A stretch of DNA of 47,223 nucleotides from an uncultured Verrucomicrobiota bacterium (GTDB lineage Bacteria > Verrucomicrobiota > Verrucomicrobiia > Limisphaerales > AAA164-E04). The position numbers and the translations under genes are program-made. Numbering within the stretch: the first letter of the stretch is position 1; the number at the start of each line of letters is the position of its first letter. Location: NCBI GenBank assembly GCA_913061285.1, contig CAJXVR010000014.1, positions 1-47,223 of the forward strand, read 5' to 3'. This document shows positions 17,085-25,320 of this stretch, piece after piece. The notes under the pieces were generated by a model. The model did not search any database. It worked only from the letters and a program-made list of their open reading frames with translations, and was not told the DNA's origin.

Positions 17085-18437
17085 TTAGTTCTGCGTGACG
17101 TTGGTGCCGGCCGGCGATTTAAACCAGATTCGGACGACGAGAAGGGCTACGCAGATTAGTCCCGCAGCCAAGCCCACCCACAGCCCGAGAACCCCCCAGT
17201 TGAGGAGGAATGCACAAATGAGGCTGATCGGAAATCCAACGAGAAAATGACCGATGGCATTGGCTTTCATCGGCGCTCGAGTATTCCCCCATCCTCGAAG
17301 AGCTCCTGTCGCGGTGACTTGAAGGCCATCTGCAATCTGGAAGATTGCCACTACGAGAAATAGTTTGGTAGTCAGTGCGATGACGGCAGAATCGCTGGTA
17401 AAGATGGATGCAATCTCTTGGGGGAACCAAAGGTATCCTGAGGAGAAACAAGCCATGATGACGCCCGAGAGGCAGAGAGCAACGGCGCCAGCACGGCGCG
17501 CTTCGCTCTCATTGTCCGCTCCGATCGATTGACCAACCCGGACGGCTGCAGCGGACGCGACCCCGCTCGAGAACATATAGGTGAAGGCGGCAACCGTGAG
17601 GCAAATATGGTGGCTAGCGAGTTGGACGGCCCCCATAAAACCTGCGATCAAACTCGCGATTGCGAAAACACCAATCTCGGAAAGAGCCTGTCCCCCTGCG
17701 GGCCATCCTAACCTTAGGAGAGTCCGCTGGGCCTGAATCGAGGGGCCGGTCCAAGACCAGATGTTCCGTTGGAATTGGCTGGCTGTGTAGAGTATTGCGA
17801 TCACTACCATCGACCAGCGGCTGATCACAGTTGCTGCCGCAATACCTGCCGTACCCCATTGCGGGAAACCCCACCAGCCGAGTCCTAAAGCTAGATTCAC
17901 CGCGAGATTGAGTCCGTTGGCACCGATCGTTACAGCCGCGAGGAACATGACGCGGTTTTGTGCCTGCCAATAGCGTTGGAGAACGAAGAAAACAAAGATC
18001 CCCGGAATGGACCAGATCGCGTTAAGGAGATAGACCGAAAACTGCCGGTTGGCTTCACTTGAAGGGGCAAAGGCGCGATAGCTGAAGTTGGCACCCCAGA
18101 GTCCGATCATGCAGAGTAGGGATAGTCCAGCGGCTAGCCACAACGCTTGGCTGAGCCAGTGTCGGAGCGCTTTGTTATCTTTGGCGCCGACGGATTGAGA
18201 GAAAAACGTGTCCAGGGCGATGAGGACCCCTAAAAGCACCATCATCGCGTGCCAGAGGATGATTGATCCGAGCCCCAGGCCTGCGAGGGCGTCGGTGTTG
18301 ATTCTTCCGGCAATGATGGTGTCGACCACTCCCATTGACATCTGCCCGACCTGTCCCAATATCATGGGAAGGGCGAGACGCCATGTTTGTGAAACCTCTA
18401 CTCGAAGCTTGCTGAGAGGGTTTAGTTTGGAGTCCAC
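17085..18437 (-). CDS. MATE-family multidrug/toxin efflux transporter
   Basis: 450 residues with about 12 hydrophobic segments in two related halves, typical for NorM-type MATE proteins. Signature stretches are LALPMILGQVGQMSMGVVDTIIAGR at the N terminus (TM1-2), LGLGSIILWH in TM2 and PAGGQALSEIGVFAIASLIAGFMG at the start of the second half. These export cationic or organic compounds in exchange for Na+ or H+ across the inner membrane. The start is a GTG at 18437. It is divergent from the epimerase-like gene with 81 bp between them. MATE and Wzx belong to one superfamily, but this copy is outside the polysaccharide locus and matches MATE better. Confidence 0.93.
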   Translation of the reverse strand: MDSKLNPLSKLRVEVSQTWRLALPMILGQVGQMSMGVVDTIIAGRINTDALAGLGLGSIILWHAMMVLLGVLIALDTFFSQSVGAKDNKALRHWLSQALWLAAGLSLLCMIGLWGANFSYRAFAPSSEANRQFSVYLLNAIWSIPGIFVFFVLQRYWQAQNRVMFLAAVTIGANGLNLAVNLALGLGWWGFPQWGTAGIAAATVISRWSMVVIAILYTASQFQRNIWSWTGPSIQAQRTLLRLGWPAGGQALSEIGVFAIASLIAGFMGAVQLASHHICLTVAAFTYMFSSGVASAAAVRVGQSIGADNESEARRAGAVALCLSGVIMACFSSGYLWFPQEIASIFTSDSAVIALTTKLFLVVAIFQIADGLQVTATGALRGWGNTRAPMKANAIGHFLVGFPISLICAFLLNWGVLGLWVGLAAGLICVALLVVRIWFKSPAGTNVTQN

Positions 18438-18518
18438 CTTTTTTCTCTGAACGCGGTATTGGCTGCTGTCTAGAAGGCTGATCGCATAAAATCACCTACG
18501 ATTAGTATCGCTCAGATA

Positions 18519-19595
18519 ATGGAAGACGATAGGGTGGTGACGGAAGCGATGAAAAGCAAAATGGTATTGCCCAGCGAGATTCGTGATGAAAGTGAGCTCC
18601 TTGACGTAATGACGTCGCCGCGGGAGCCGCTTGTTCATTTCATTTCTGGTATTGAGGGCCCGCTGGTGATTGTCGGTGCCGGTGGGAAAATGGGACCTTC
18701 TCTCTGTGTGCTTGCCAAGCGAGCGGCCGAAGCCGCAGGTCGAGATTTGGAGGTGATCGCGCTGAGTCGTTTTTCGAATGAATCAGAACGTGAATGGCTC
18801 AATCAGCGAGGAATCCGGACCCAGCGTTTTGACGCCTTGGACCCGAAGGATTTGGATGCCCTCCCGGAGGCTTCTCATGTCGTTTATTTGGTCGGCCTAA
18901 AGTTTGGAACGGGCTCGAATCCTGAGCTGACTTGGGCGACAAATACGATCGCTCCCGCAGGGGTCGCTCATCGCTATTCACGGATCCCTATGGTTGCGCT
19001 TTCAACCGGAAACGTCTATCCGATGGTGCCGGCTGATTCGATGGGTTCACTCGAGCAAGATCCGCTCACTCCAATCGGTGAATACGCCAATGCCGCCGTC
19101 GCTCGAGAGAGGGTTTTTGGGCATTTTTCCAGAACTTTAGGGAATCCTTGTGCGTTACTACGGCTCAACTACGCACTCGACCTTCGCTACGGGATTCTTG
19201 TGGATCTGTGCCAATCTATTCTTAAGGGACAGCCGATTGATCTGGCGATGTCTCGGGCGAATTGTATCTGGCAAGGGGATGCCAATGATCGCATCCTGCG
19301 GTCCTTGTCGCTGGCTGCTAGCCCGGCGGTCAGTTTTAATCTGACAAGTCCGGAATCTTATGCCATTCGTGATCTTGCTGAACGGCTTGGTGCGGAGCTT
19401 GAGATGACTCCCAAGTTTCAAGGAGAGCCATCATCAACGGCGCTTCTGAGCGATGCGAGCCTACTCACAGATCGCTTGGGTGAGCCTGAGATACCTATCG
19501 ATACAGTCATCCGCTGGACGGCCAGGTGGATGAGGCATGGGGGCAGAACGCTCGGGCGTCCCACCAAGTTTCAAATACGAGATGGTGCGTTTTGA
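18519..19595 (+). CDS. NAD(P)-binding epimerase/dehydratase-like protein lacking the YxxxK lysine
   Basis: 358 residues. After about 45 N-terminal residues the Rossmann loop is PLVIVGAGGKMGPS, followed by an extended-SDR-like sequence (VVYLVGLKFG, MVALSTGNVYP). Where extended SDRs have Tyr-x3-Lys, this protein has YANAA (Tyr189, Ala193), so the catalytic Lys is missing in this alignment. The C-terminal half includes NCIWQGDANDRILRSL and SFNLTSPE, as in nucleoside-sugar epimerase-like proteins. Possible roles are a non-catalytic sugar-nucleotide sensor or an enzyme with altered chemistry. The gene is monocistronic and convergent with hemC (19 bp between stops). Confidence 0.75.
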   Translation: MEDDRVVTEAMKSKMVLPSEIRDESELLDVMTSPREPLVHFISGIEGPLVIVGAGGKMGPSLCVLAKRAAEAAGRDLEVIALSRFSNESEREWLNQRGIRTQRFDALDPKDLDALPEASHVVYLVGLKFGTGSNPELTWATNTIAPAGVAHRYSRIPMVALSTGNVYPMVPADSMGSLEQDPLTPIGEYANAAVARERVFGHFSRTLGNPCALLRLNYALDLRYGILVDLCQSILKGQPIDLAMSRANCIWQGDANDRILRSLSLAASPAVSFNLTSPESYAIRDLAERLGAELEMTPKFQGEPSSTALLSDASLLTDRLGEPEIPIDTVIRWTARWMRHGGRTLGRPTKFQIRDGAF

Positions 19596-19614
19596 CGAAA
19601 CGTAACGGATCTCG

Positions 19615-20586
19615 TTACCTCAATTCTTCAGCGAAACGGCTTGCCAGTTCCGGGCCAGTGCTCGCGCTTGTGCGATCATCGCGCATCTTGAACTGGCTTC
19701 CTCCGACATTAGCGGCGATTAAGTGAAGTTGATCCTTGTCTAGTGATGCATAGGCGGCAACTGGCGATTGACAACCGCCGCCCATGGCGGCGAGGAAGGT
19801 GCGCTCAGTTACGATACAAGTATGCGTTGAGGGATCATTGAATGCGTGACAGATTTGCTCGATTCTCGGGTCCTTGCTGCGAGTTTCGAGTCCGATGGCT
19901 CCTTGTCCCACGCATGGGATGATTGTTTTGATCGGCAAGATGGAAGCAAAGATTGACTCGGGCGCATCATTTCCAGTGATCGGTCCCGTAGGGGGAAGCT
20001 TGTAGCCCAATCTCTTGAGACCTGCAGCTGCTAGGATGATACCATCGAGGTCCGGTGAATCGGCTAGTTTCTGAATGCGCGTTGGCACGTTCCCGCGGAT
20101 AGGGACGCATTGAAGTCGGTCGTTGGCGTGGGTTAGAAAGGCCTGTCTGCGTGGGCTTCCCGTTCCGATTTTTGCCCCGTCGGGGAGATGCGCCAAGGGG
20201 TTGCCTTCATCCTCTCCGGAATCCAGAGGTTGTTTCAAAAGGAGAACCTCTCTGACATCTTCTCGAGGGGAGACGGCTGCGATTTCTAGTCCTTCGGGTA
20301 ATTCAGTCGGCAAGTCCTTGAGGCTATGGACTGCCAAGTCGGCGCGTTTCTCGAGCAAGGCCGTCTCGAGTTCCTTGGTGAATAGGCCTTTCGGGAGATT
20401 GGCAGGGATGTCCTCGGGGGCTCTGCTTTGAAGTTGATCTCCTTTGGTCTTAAAGATTTCGATTTGAAACGGAACGTCAGGGAGCAAGCTCTGTAGTCTT
20501 GCTTGTACGTATCGCGATTGGGTGAGCGCGAGCGCAGATCCTCGCGTGGCAATGACGATTGGCTGATTGGTATCGCTTGAAGGCAT
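19615..20586 (-). CDS. hemC: Hydroxymethylbilane synthase (porphobilinogen deaminase)
   Basis: 323 residues, close to the usual 310. It joins four porphobilinogen units into hydroxymethylbilane in tetrapyrrole synthesis. Motifs are IATRGSALALTQS at the N terminus, KGLFTKELE, AVHSLKDLPTELP with the catalytic Asp, GTGSPRRQA, IRGNVPTR and GLKRLGY. Cys272 in GGGCQSPVA carries the dipyrromethane cofactor. Heme made through this step would feed the c-type cytochromes in the window. The next gene upstream on the same strand (20611-21198) is 24 bp away, so they may be co-transcribed. No other hem gene is present here. Confidence 0.98.
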   Translation of the reverse strand: MPSSDTNQPIVIATRGSALALTQSRYVQARLQSLLPDVPFQIEIFKTKGDQLQSRAPEDIPANLPKGLFTKELETALLEKRADLAVHSLKDLPTELPEGLEIAAVSPREDVREVLLLKQPLDSGEDEGNPLAHLPDGAKIGTGSPRRQAFLTHANDRLQCVPIRGNVPTRIQKLADSPDLDGIILAAAGLKRLGYKLPPTGPITGNDAPESIFASILPIKTIIPCVGQGAIGLETRSKDPRIEQICHAFNDPSTHTCIVTERTFLAAMGGGCQSPVAAYASLDKDQLHLIAANVGGSQFKMRDDRTSASTGPELASRFAEELR

Positions 20587-20610
20587 GGTTGATTTCTCCG
20601 CCGGAGGGGC

Positions 20611-21198
20611 TTACCCAATGTATGGGGTGCGAATCTTAGCCTCTGGCGGAAGGCCTAAGAAGTCGTCGACAAAACCGTCTAGTCGTTCTTTGGTTTTTTT
20701 CGAGAGGAGGCTCTGGATCGACTCCATTGCTTCTCCACTCAACAGGCAAGGAATATAGGTGAACAACATATCGTCACCGTCGCACAGCGTCATGATCTGA
20801 TATTCGTTGCATTGGTCTAGGGCTTTTCCAGTGACGAGGCATTCGGAGAGCCATGGCGAAATGTCCTCGTCATAGGACTCCATTAAGCGCTGCCGACGCT
20901 TAACCAGATCGACGTGCTCGTCAAAGTAGTGGTCAATTAGGCGAAGACTTTGGGCTGAGAGGTCTTGCCTGAGGTTCTGGTGGCAGTCGATACACATCGC
21001 ATATTCGAAAACCACCTCCGAATTCTTGAACGCCTTTTCAATGAGGTAAAGCTTTCCTTCTTCTAGAAGGGGGATGTTGCAGACGGTACATTTCTGGAAT
21101 GGGCCATCGTCCGCGAAAGACCAAAACTCTTCCGGAATTGGAATGTATTCATCGATCGGGCCTAAGTCTGGAGCATCCATGTTTGCGCTTCGAGGCAT
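20611..21198 (-). CDS. Conserved-looking hypothetical protein with CxxC pairs (possible zinc ribbon)
   Basis: 195 residues, acidic, no signal peptide. Near the N terminus are CTVC (about residues 37-40) and CIDC followed by His (about 69-73), separated by about 30 residues. This spacing suits a zinc ribbon; without an export signal heme attachment to CIDCH is unlikely. More Cys residues follow (CLVTG, DQCNEYQ, TLCDGDD, IPCLLSG). The rest is helical and charged. No family was recognised. An alternative start at Met7 (21180) is possible. It precedes hemC by 24 bp on the same strand, but a heme role is only suggested by that position. Confidence 0.75.
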   Translation of the reverse strand: MPRSANMDAPDLGPIDEYIPIPEEFWSFADDGPFQKCTVCNIPLLEEGKLYLIEKAFKNSEVVFEYAMCIDCHQNLRQDLSAQSLRLIDHYFDEHVDLVKRRQRLMESYDEDISPWLSECLVTGKALDQCNEYQIMTLCDGDDMLFTYIPCLLSGEAMESIQSLLSKKTKERLDGFVDDFLGLPPEAKIRTPYIG

Positions 21199-21443
21199 TG
21201 GCCTCGTGTGTTGGCCTGCCCATCTTTAAAACAACGTCATATTTTGCAAGGGCAATGTTCTTCATTCTGTAATCCTTCTTTCTAAGTTAGTTTGTTGCTC
21301 ATCGTTCCTTGTCGTTCTTGGTGTTGTGGATTGAGTGGGATTCGAGCCTAGTTGAGGCATTGTCTCGACGTCTGGCCTTGTCTGTGTTAGGAATTCGTGG
21401 TCTGGCAGTTGGCGATCGTGTCGTGCTGCTGGGTGAAGGATTC
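21199..21443. promoter_or_regulatory. Divergent intergenic region upstream of the plus-strand polysaccharide arm
   Basis: 245 bp between divergent genes. A longer frame of the glycosyltransferase runs into it from 21309, but that extension is not homologous to the family start. No convincing -35/-10 pair, sigma-54 site or large repeat was seen. A short palindrome GAGGC-attg-GCCTC (21193-21206) overlaps the start of the CxxC gene. Confidence 0.4.
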
Positions 21444-22724
21444 ATGTCAGATTCCCTGAGGATTTTGTGGCTCAAAACAGGCCCGTTACACCCTTTAGAT
21501 ACCGGCGGCAAGCTTCGCACTTATCACCTGTTGCGGGAGCTAAATCGCCGGCATGATGTCACGTATTTTGCTCTAAAGGAGCCTGGGATGGGGTTGTCGG
21601 ATCCCGTGTTGACGGCTGCAAACGAGTATTCGAGCCATCAGCAGTGGTTCGATTGGAATGAGGTGTCGAAGCAATCGGGCTTGTTCTATTGGGACCTCTT
21701 CAAGAATTTCTGTTTCTCCCGCCTGCCCTACGTCATTGATAAGTATCGATCTCAAGCCATGGCAGATGCGATTGAAAAAATCGATCGAGCCGCGGAGGTG
21801 GACGTCATTATCTGCGATTTCTTAACTCCGGCCGTTAATCTGTTCTCGAATCCGCAGGGCGATTTGAAAACCCCCGCCTTGCTTTTTCAGCACAATGTCG
21901 AAGCGCAAATTTGGAAGCGCATGGCAGAGCAATCAGGGAATGGGCTGAAACGACGCTACCTGCTGGATCAATGGCGTCGGATGCAAACCTATGAGGCCGC
22001 CAGTGCGGCTCAGATGGATAGTGTGGTGGGCGTCTCGAAAGTGGATTGCGATCAGATGGAGGAGGAATACCAACTAAGCAACGTGCTTGGAGAGGTTCCC
22101 ACAGGCGTGGATGTTGATTATTTTCGGGCGGATAATCGAAAGAAGGTCACGAATCAGATTGTATTCTTGGGCTCCATGGATTGGCTTCCGAATATCGACT
22201 CGGTTGAGTATTTCGTGCAAGAGATCTGGCCGCTCGTTCGCCGAGAGCGTTCTGATGTGGAGTTTGTCATTGTTGGGCGTCGGCCGACCGCTAGTGTCCG
22301 TCGATTGGCTGAGGCGGATGTCTCGATCAAAGTGACGGGAACGGTTGCGGATGTTCGTCCCCATGTAGCTGAGGCGGCAGCGGTGGTGGTGCCGTTGCGA
22401 GTGGGCGGCGGCACCCGAATCAAGATTTTTGAGGCAATGTCCATGGGCGTTCCGGTCATTTCGACGTCGATCGGCGCTGAAGGGCTCGACGTAACTCATG
22501 GAGAAAATATCCTGCTCGCCGATGACTCAAGGGGCTTTGCTGATGCGATCCTTGATCTGTTCCGAGATCAAGATCGGGCAGAACGAGTCGGGCAAGCAGC
22601 TGCAGCGCATGTGCGTGCGCTCTATAGTTGGGAAGTTGTGGCTCAGGAATTCGAGAAGTTTTGTTATTTTACGACTCGAAGGCGAAGGGAAGAGGCCTCG
22701 GTGGCGAGTGAATCTGTAGAATGA
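21444..22724 (+). CDS. Glycosyltransferase family 4 (GT-B)
   Basis: 426 residues from the ATG at 21444 (MSDSLRILWLKTGPLHPLDTGG), preceded by GAAGGA. The N-terminal Rossmann half has TGGKLRTYHLLRELNRRHDVTYF and QHNVEAQIWKRM. The C-terminal half contains NQIVFLGSMDWLPNIDSVEYF and the donor-site motif GGGTRIKIFEAMSMGVPVIST, close to the group found in polysaccharide and exosortase-linked loci. It is predicted to add a sugar to a lipid-linked intermediate at the inner membrane. Its last 4 bp overlap the start of the dehydrogenase gene (22721-22724), so the two are translationally coupled. Confidence 0.92.
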   Translation: MSDSLRILWLKTGPLHPLDTGGKLRTYHLLRELNRRHDVTYFALKEPGMGLSDPVLTAANEYSSHQQWFDWNEVSKQSGLFYWDLFKNFCFSRLPYVIDKYRSQAMADAIEKIDRAAEVDVIICDFLTPAVNLFSNPQGDLKTPALLFQHNVEAQIWKRMAEQSGNGLKRRYLLDQWRRMQTYEAASAAQMDSVVGVSKVDCDQMEEEYQLSNVLGEVPTGVDVDYFRADNRKKVTNQIVFLGSMDWLPNIDSVEYFVQEIWPLVRRERSDVEFVIVGRRPTASVRRLAEADVSIKVTGTVADVRPHVAEAAAVVVPLRVGGGTRIKIFEAMSMGVPVISTSIGAEGLDVTHGENILLADDSRGFADAILDLFRDQDRAERVGQAAAAHVRALYSWEVVAQEFEKFCYFTTRRRREEASVASESVE

Positions 22725-23983
22725 AAATTGGTGTATTTGGACTTGGCTATGTCGGGCTAACGACGTCTGCATGTTTGTTGCAGCGAAGTTTTGAAGTGAT
22801 CGGCTATGAGGTTTCTGAGGAAAAATTTCGCTCACTCAGGCAGGGCAATTGTCCCTTGAGCGAGCCAGGTGTCCGTGAGGCAATCGTTCGAGGTCTCAGT
22901 GACGGTGGCTTAGTGGTGGCACGCGGGGTGGATCGTGAGACTATTCCAGATATCGTTCTCATATGTGTCGGCACTCCCAACCAGGGCGACGGACAGACGG
23001 ATCTCACGGCAGTTCGGAATGTGCTAAAAAGCCTGCAAGCGATCGCGACTGAGTGTGGCGATTCGTTTGCCTGTGAAGTTGTGATAAGAAGTACTGTGCC
23101 CCCTGGGACGCTTAGCACACTAGCTCGTGAGTTCGAGCGACTTTTTCAGCAGGTTGCAGTGGTGTTCTATCCTGAATTCCTGAGAGAAGGGAGTGCGATG
23201 AAAGATTTCTTTCAGCCCCCTCAAACAGTGATTGGAGCGCTTGCCGATTCGCCACCGCCCCGAAACTTACCCTTAATGCTTACTGCCCTAGGCTTGGACT
23301 ACGAGATCGTGGACTCGGTGGTCGCTGAGGCACTCAAGTTCGGTTGCAACGCATTTCACGCAGTGAAGGTAAGTTTTGCTAACGAGGTCGGGCGCCTAGT
23401 GGCTCGTCTTGGTGGCGATGGAACCGAGGTGATGCGCTTGCTGACCAAAGATACGGATTTGAATATCTCGGCGAAATACTTATTGCCTGGAGCACCGTAC
23501 GGTGGCTCCTGTTTGCCCAAAGATACCCGGGCTTTTGCGGCGCTCGCACGTTCTGCTGAGTTGGAACTCCCCTTGATCGGGAATTGCGAAACCAGCAACC
23601 GTGAGCATGTCGATTTTATTGTTGAGCAGGTCATGAACCATGCTCCCGAGAAGATTGTTGTGCTCGGAATAGCTTTCAAACGGGACACCGATGATGTGCG
23701 CGAGAGCCCTTCGCTCAGTATTATCCAAGCATTGGCTGAGCGGTCAGTGAAGCAGATTTGGATTCACGACTTTTTGGTGCAGCCAGAACAGGTGATGGGC
23801 GTGAATAAAAGGGAGCTAGATCGATTGCTCGCTCTCGATGGCGTCACCTTCTCGAATGATCTCAATTCGATATGTGAAGCTGCTGATCTCACGATCCTCA
23901 TGCATAGTGACCGTCGCTATCAGAACTTACCTGCTTCCGCTAAATCTACCGTGATCGATGTGTCGCGTTGGTTGAACCTCTAG
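22721..23983 (+). CDS. Nucleotide-sugar 6-dehydrogenase, GDP-mannose dehydrogenase (AlgD)-like
   Basis: 420 residues with all hallmarks of the UDP-glucose/GDP-mannose dehydrogenase family: N-terminal FGLGYVGLTTSACL (NAD site), EPGVREAI, VGTPNQGDGQTDL, IRSTVPPGT, CNAFHAVKVSFANEVGRL, the catalytic Cys264 in GGSCLPKDTRA and FKRDTDDVRESPSL. The segment PEFLREGSAMKDFFQPPQTVIG is closer to AlgD than to UDP-glucose dehydrogenases. It likely makes GDP-mannuronic acid or another NDP-uronic acid by two-step NAD-dependent oxidation. This predicts a uronic-acid-containing polymer. Substrate choice between GDP-Man and UDP sugars remains open. Confidence 0.9.
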   Translation: MKIGVFGLGYVGLTTSACLLQRSFEVIGYEVSEEKFRSLRQGNCPLSEPGVREAIVRGLSDGGLVVARGVDRETIPDIVLICVGTPNQGDGQTDLTAVRNVLKSLQAIATECGDSFACEVVIRSTVPPGTLSTLAREFERLFQQVAVVFYPEFLREGSAMKDFFQPPQTVIGALADSPPPRNLPLMLTALGLDYEIVDSVVAEALKFGCNAFHAVKVSFANEVGRLVARLGGDGTEVMRLLTKDTDLNISAKYLLPGAPYGGSCLPKDTRAFAALARSAELELPLIGNCETSNREHVDFIVEQVMNHAPEKIVVLGIAFKRDTDDVRESPSLSIIQALAERSVKQIWIHDFLVQPEQVMGVNKRELDRLLALDGVTFSNDLNSICEAADLTILMHSDRRYQNLPASAKSTVIDVSRWLNL

Positions 23984-23994
23984 CGCTGCCCGGA

Positions 23995-25293
23995 ATGAAA
24001 CTGCTTAGGCGGATCCTCGTGGAGGTTAAGGATCGGGTTCGATATGCCTCATTGCTCCATCGATGCGGTGGCTGGGCTCATGAGCTTCGTGGGCTGGTGA
24101 CCAAGAATGAAGCGAGGCGTCTTAGCTGTTATGCCAAGGCCTATCGCATGCTTGCTCCGCTCGGGGCGGCCTCAAGAGTCACTCGTCGTTTGGCCCCGTA
24201 TGTTGTCGACTCTCAAGCGATTCGTGTCTGGCGCGATAAGCGTATCGATTGGAAACGGGATCGGGACGAGCGGGATGAGTTCGAGATAAGTAAAGGGTTG
24301 TTACTTAAGCCCTACGTGGGCCCCAAGGAGAAAGGGGTTCTCATGATTTCGTTCGAGTACAATTGGTTGCCGTTGCTAACGTTGGCTCGCAGAAGGGCGC
24401 TCTTTGAGCGGTATGCAATTATCTGTGCGCCTTCATGGTCGCCACCCCCATTTCCCTCAATTTGGAGTATGGCTGGAATCCCCGATGCCGATGTTTTTGT
24501 CATGCAGTCGAACTTTCAGGAGGCGAAGTGGTATGCGCATCTCCCGACGAGTGTGACGCCGCTGCCGTTGCTCATTAGTCATTGGATTCACTCGGAGTTC
24601 TATCAGCCCTTGCCCCACGCTGAGCGAGATATTGATATTCTAATGGTTGCTAACTGGGCGACGTTCAAGCGGCATTGGGTGCTCTTTAAGGCGTTGAAAC
24701 GCATGCCCGATGATTACAAGATTGTTTTGGTTGGCCAGCCAGATTCGGGGCGAACTATGGCTGATATCGAAGCCGAAGCTGAATCGTTTGGGGTTCTTGA
24801 TCGGCTAGAAATCCGAGAGCGTTTGGGAATCGAGGAAGTGACGGCGCTCCAGTGTCGCAGCAAAACGAGTCTCGTCTTTTCTCGGCGTGAGGGCTCGTGT
24901 GTTGTCGTTGCCGAATCGATGTTTGCGGATTGTCCGGTCGGCCTGTTGAAAGGGGCGCATATTGGTTCGTCTGCCTTCGTCAATGAGGAAACGGGGGTTC
25001 TGATGGAGGAATCTCGACTGGCCGAGGAGCTGCAGTCGTTTGTTGCTCGGTCGGCGTTATTCTCGGCGAGAAAGTGGGCCACGGAGAATATCAGTTGTAT
25101 CCACTCGGCCGCTGTACTGAATGAGAGTTTAAAGCGTCAAAGCCTCTCGAAGGGGCAGGAGTGGACGACGGATGTCTTACCGTTCATGTGTCGCCCGAAT
25201 CCAAGGTACCTCGATGCTAAGAATGCTGATGCGATGAAGACGGTTTACGAAGATTTGAGAGTGCTCACCGGCCTTCGGATCTCCGGGTACTAG
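23995..25293 (+). CDS. Glycosyltransferase family 4-like protein
   Basis: 432 residues from the ATG at 23995, 11 bp after the dehydrogenase stop. An upstream in-frame start at 23968 would overlap that gene. The N-terminal 100 residues are basic and unlike standard GT4 (RDKRIDWKRDRDERDEFE). The central part has MISFEYNWLPLL and DIDILMVANWATFKRHWVLFKAL, followed by a GT-B C-terminal half with LEIRERLGIEEVTAL and an EGSCVVVAE motif matching the family E-x7-E. It is likely a polysaccharide glycosyltransferase with a divergent acceptor domain. It is the last gene of the plus arm and converges on the minus arm with 27 bp between stops. Confidence 0.82.
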   Translation: MKLLRRILVEVKDRVRYASLLHRCGGWAHELRGLVTKNEARRLSCYAKAYRMLAPLGAASRVTRRLAPYVVDSQAIRVWRDKRIDWKRDRDERDEFEISKGLLLKPYVGPKEKGVLMISFEYNWLPLLTLARRRALFERYAIICAPSWSPPPFPSIWSMAGIPDADVFVMQSNFQEAKWYAHLPTSVTPLPLLISHWIHSEFYQPLPHAERDIDILMVANWATFKRHWVLFKALKRMPDDYKIVLVGQPDSGRTMADIEAEAESFGVLDRLEIRERLGIEEVTALQCRSKTSLVFSRREGSCVVVAESMFADCPVGLLKGAHIGSSAFVNEETGVLMEESRLAEELQSFVARSALFSARKWATENISCIHSAAVLNESLKRQSLSKGQEWTTDVLPFMCRPNPRYLDAKNADAMKTVYEDLRVLTGLRISGY

Positions 25294-25320
25294 TGCGATG
25301 CGGGCTTCCCTGCCTTGTTT

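Noticed and set aside
17085-18437. The MATE transporter as the missing Wzx flippase of the polysaccharide locus
   Set aside because: It is 3 kb away beyond unrelated genes, and its sequence follows the NorM/MATE pattern with two homologous halves.
20611-21198. CxxCH heme motif (CIDCH) suggesting a cytochrome
   Set aside because: No signal peptide or membrane segment, and a second CxxC pair at zinc-ribbon spacing; cytoplasmic zinc binding is more likely.
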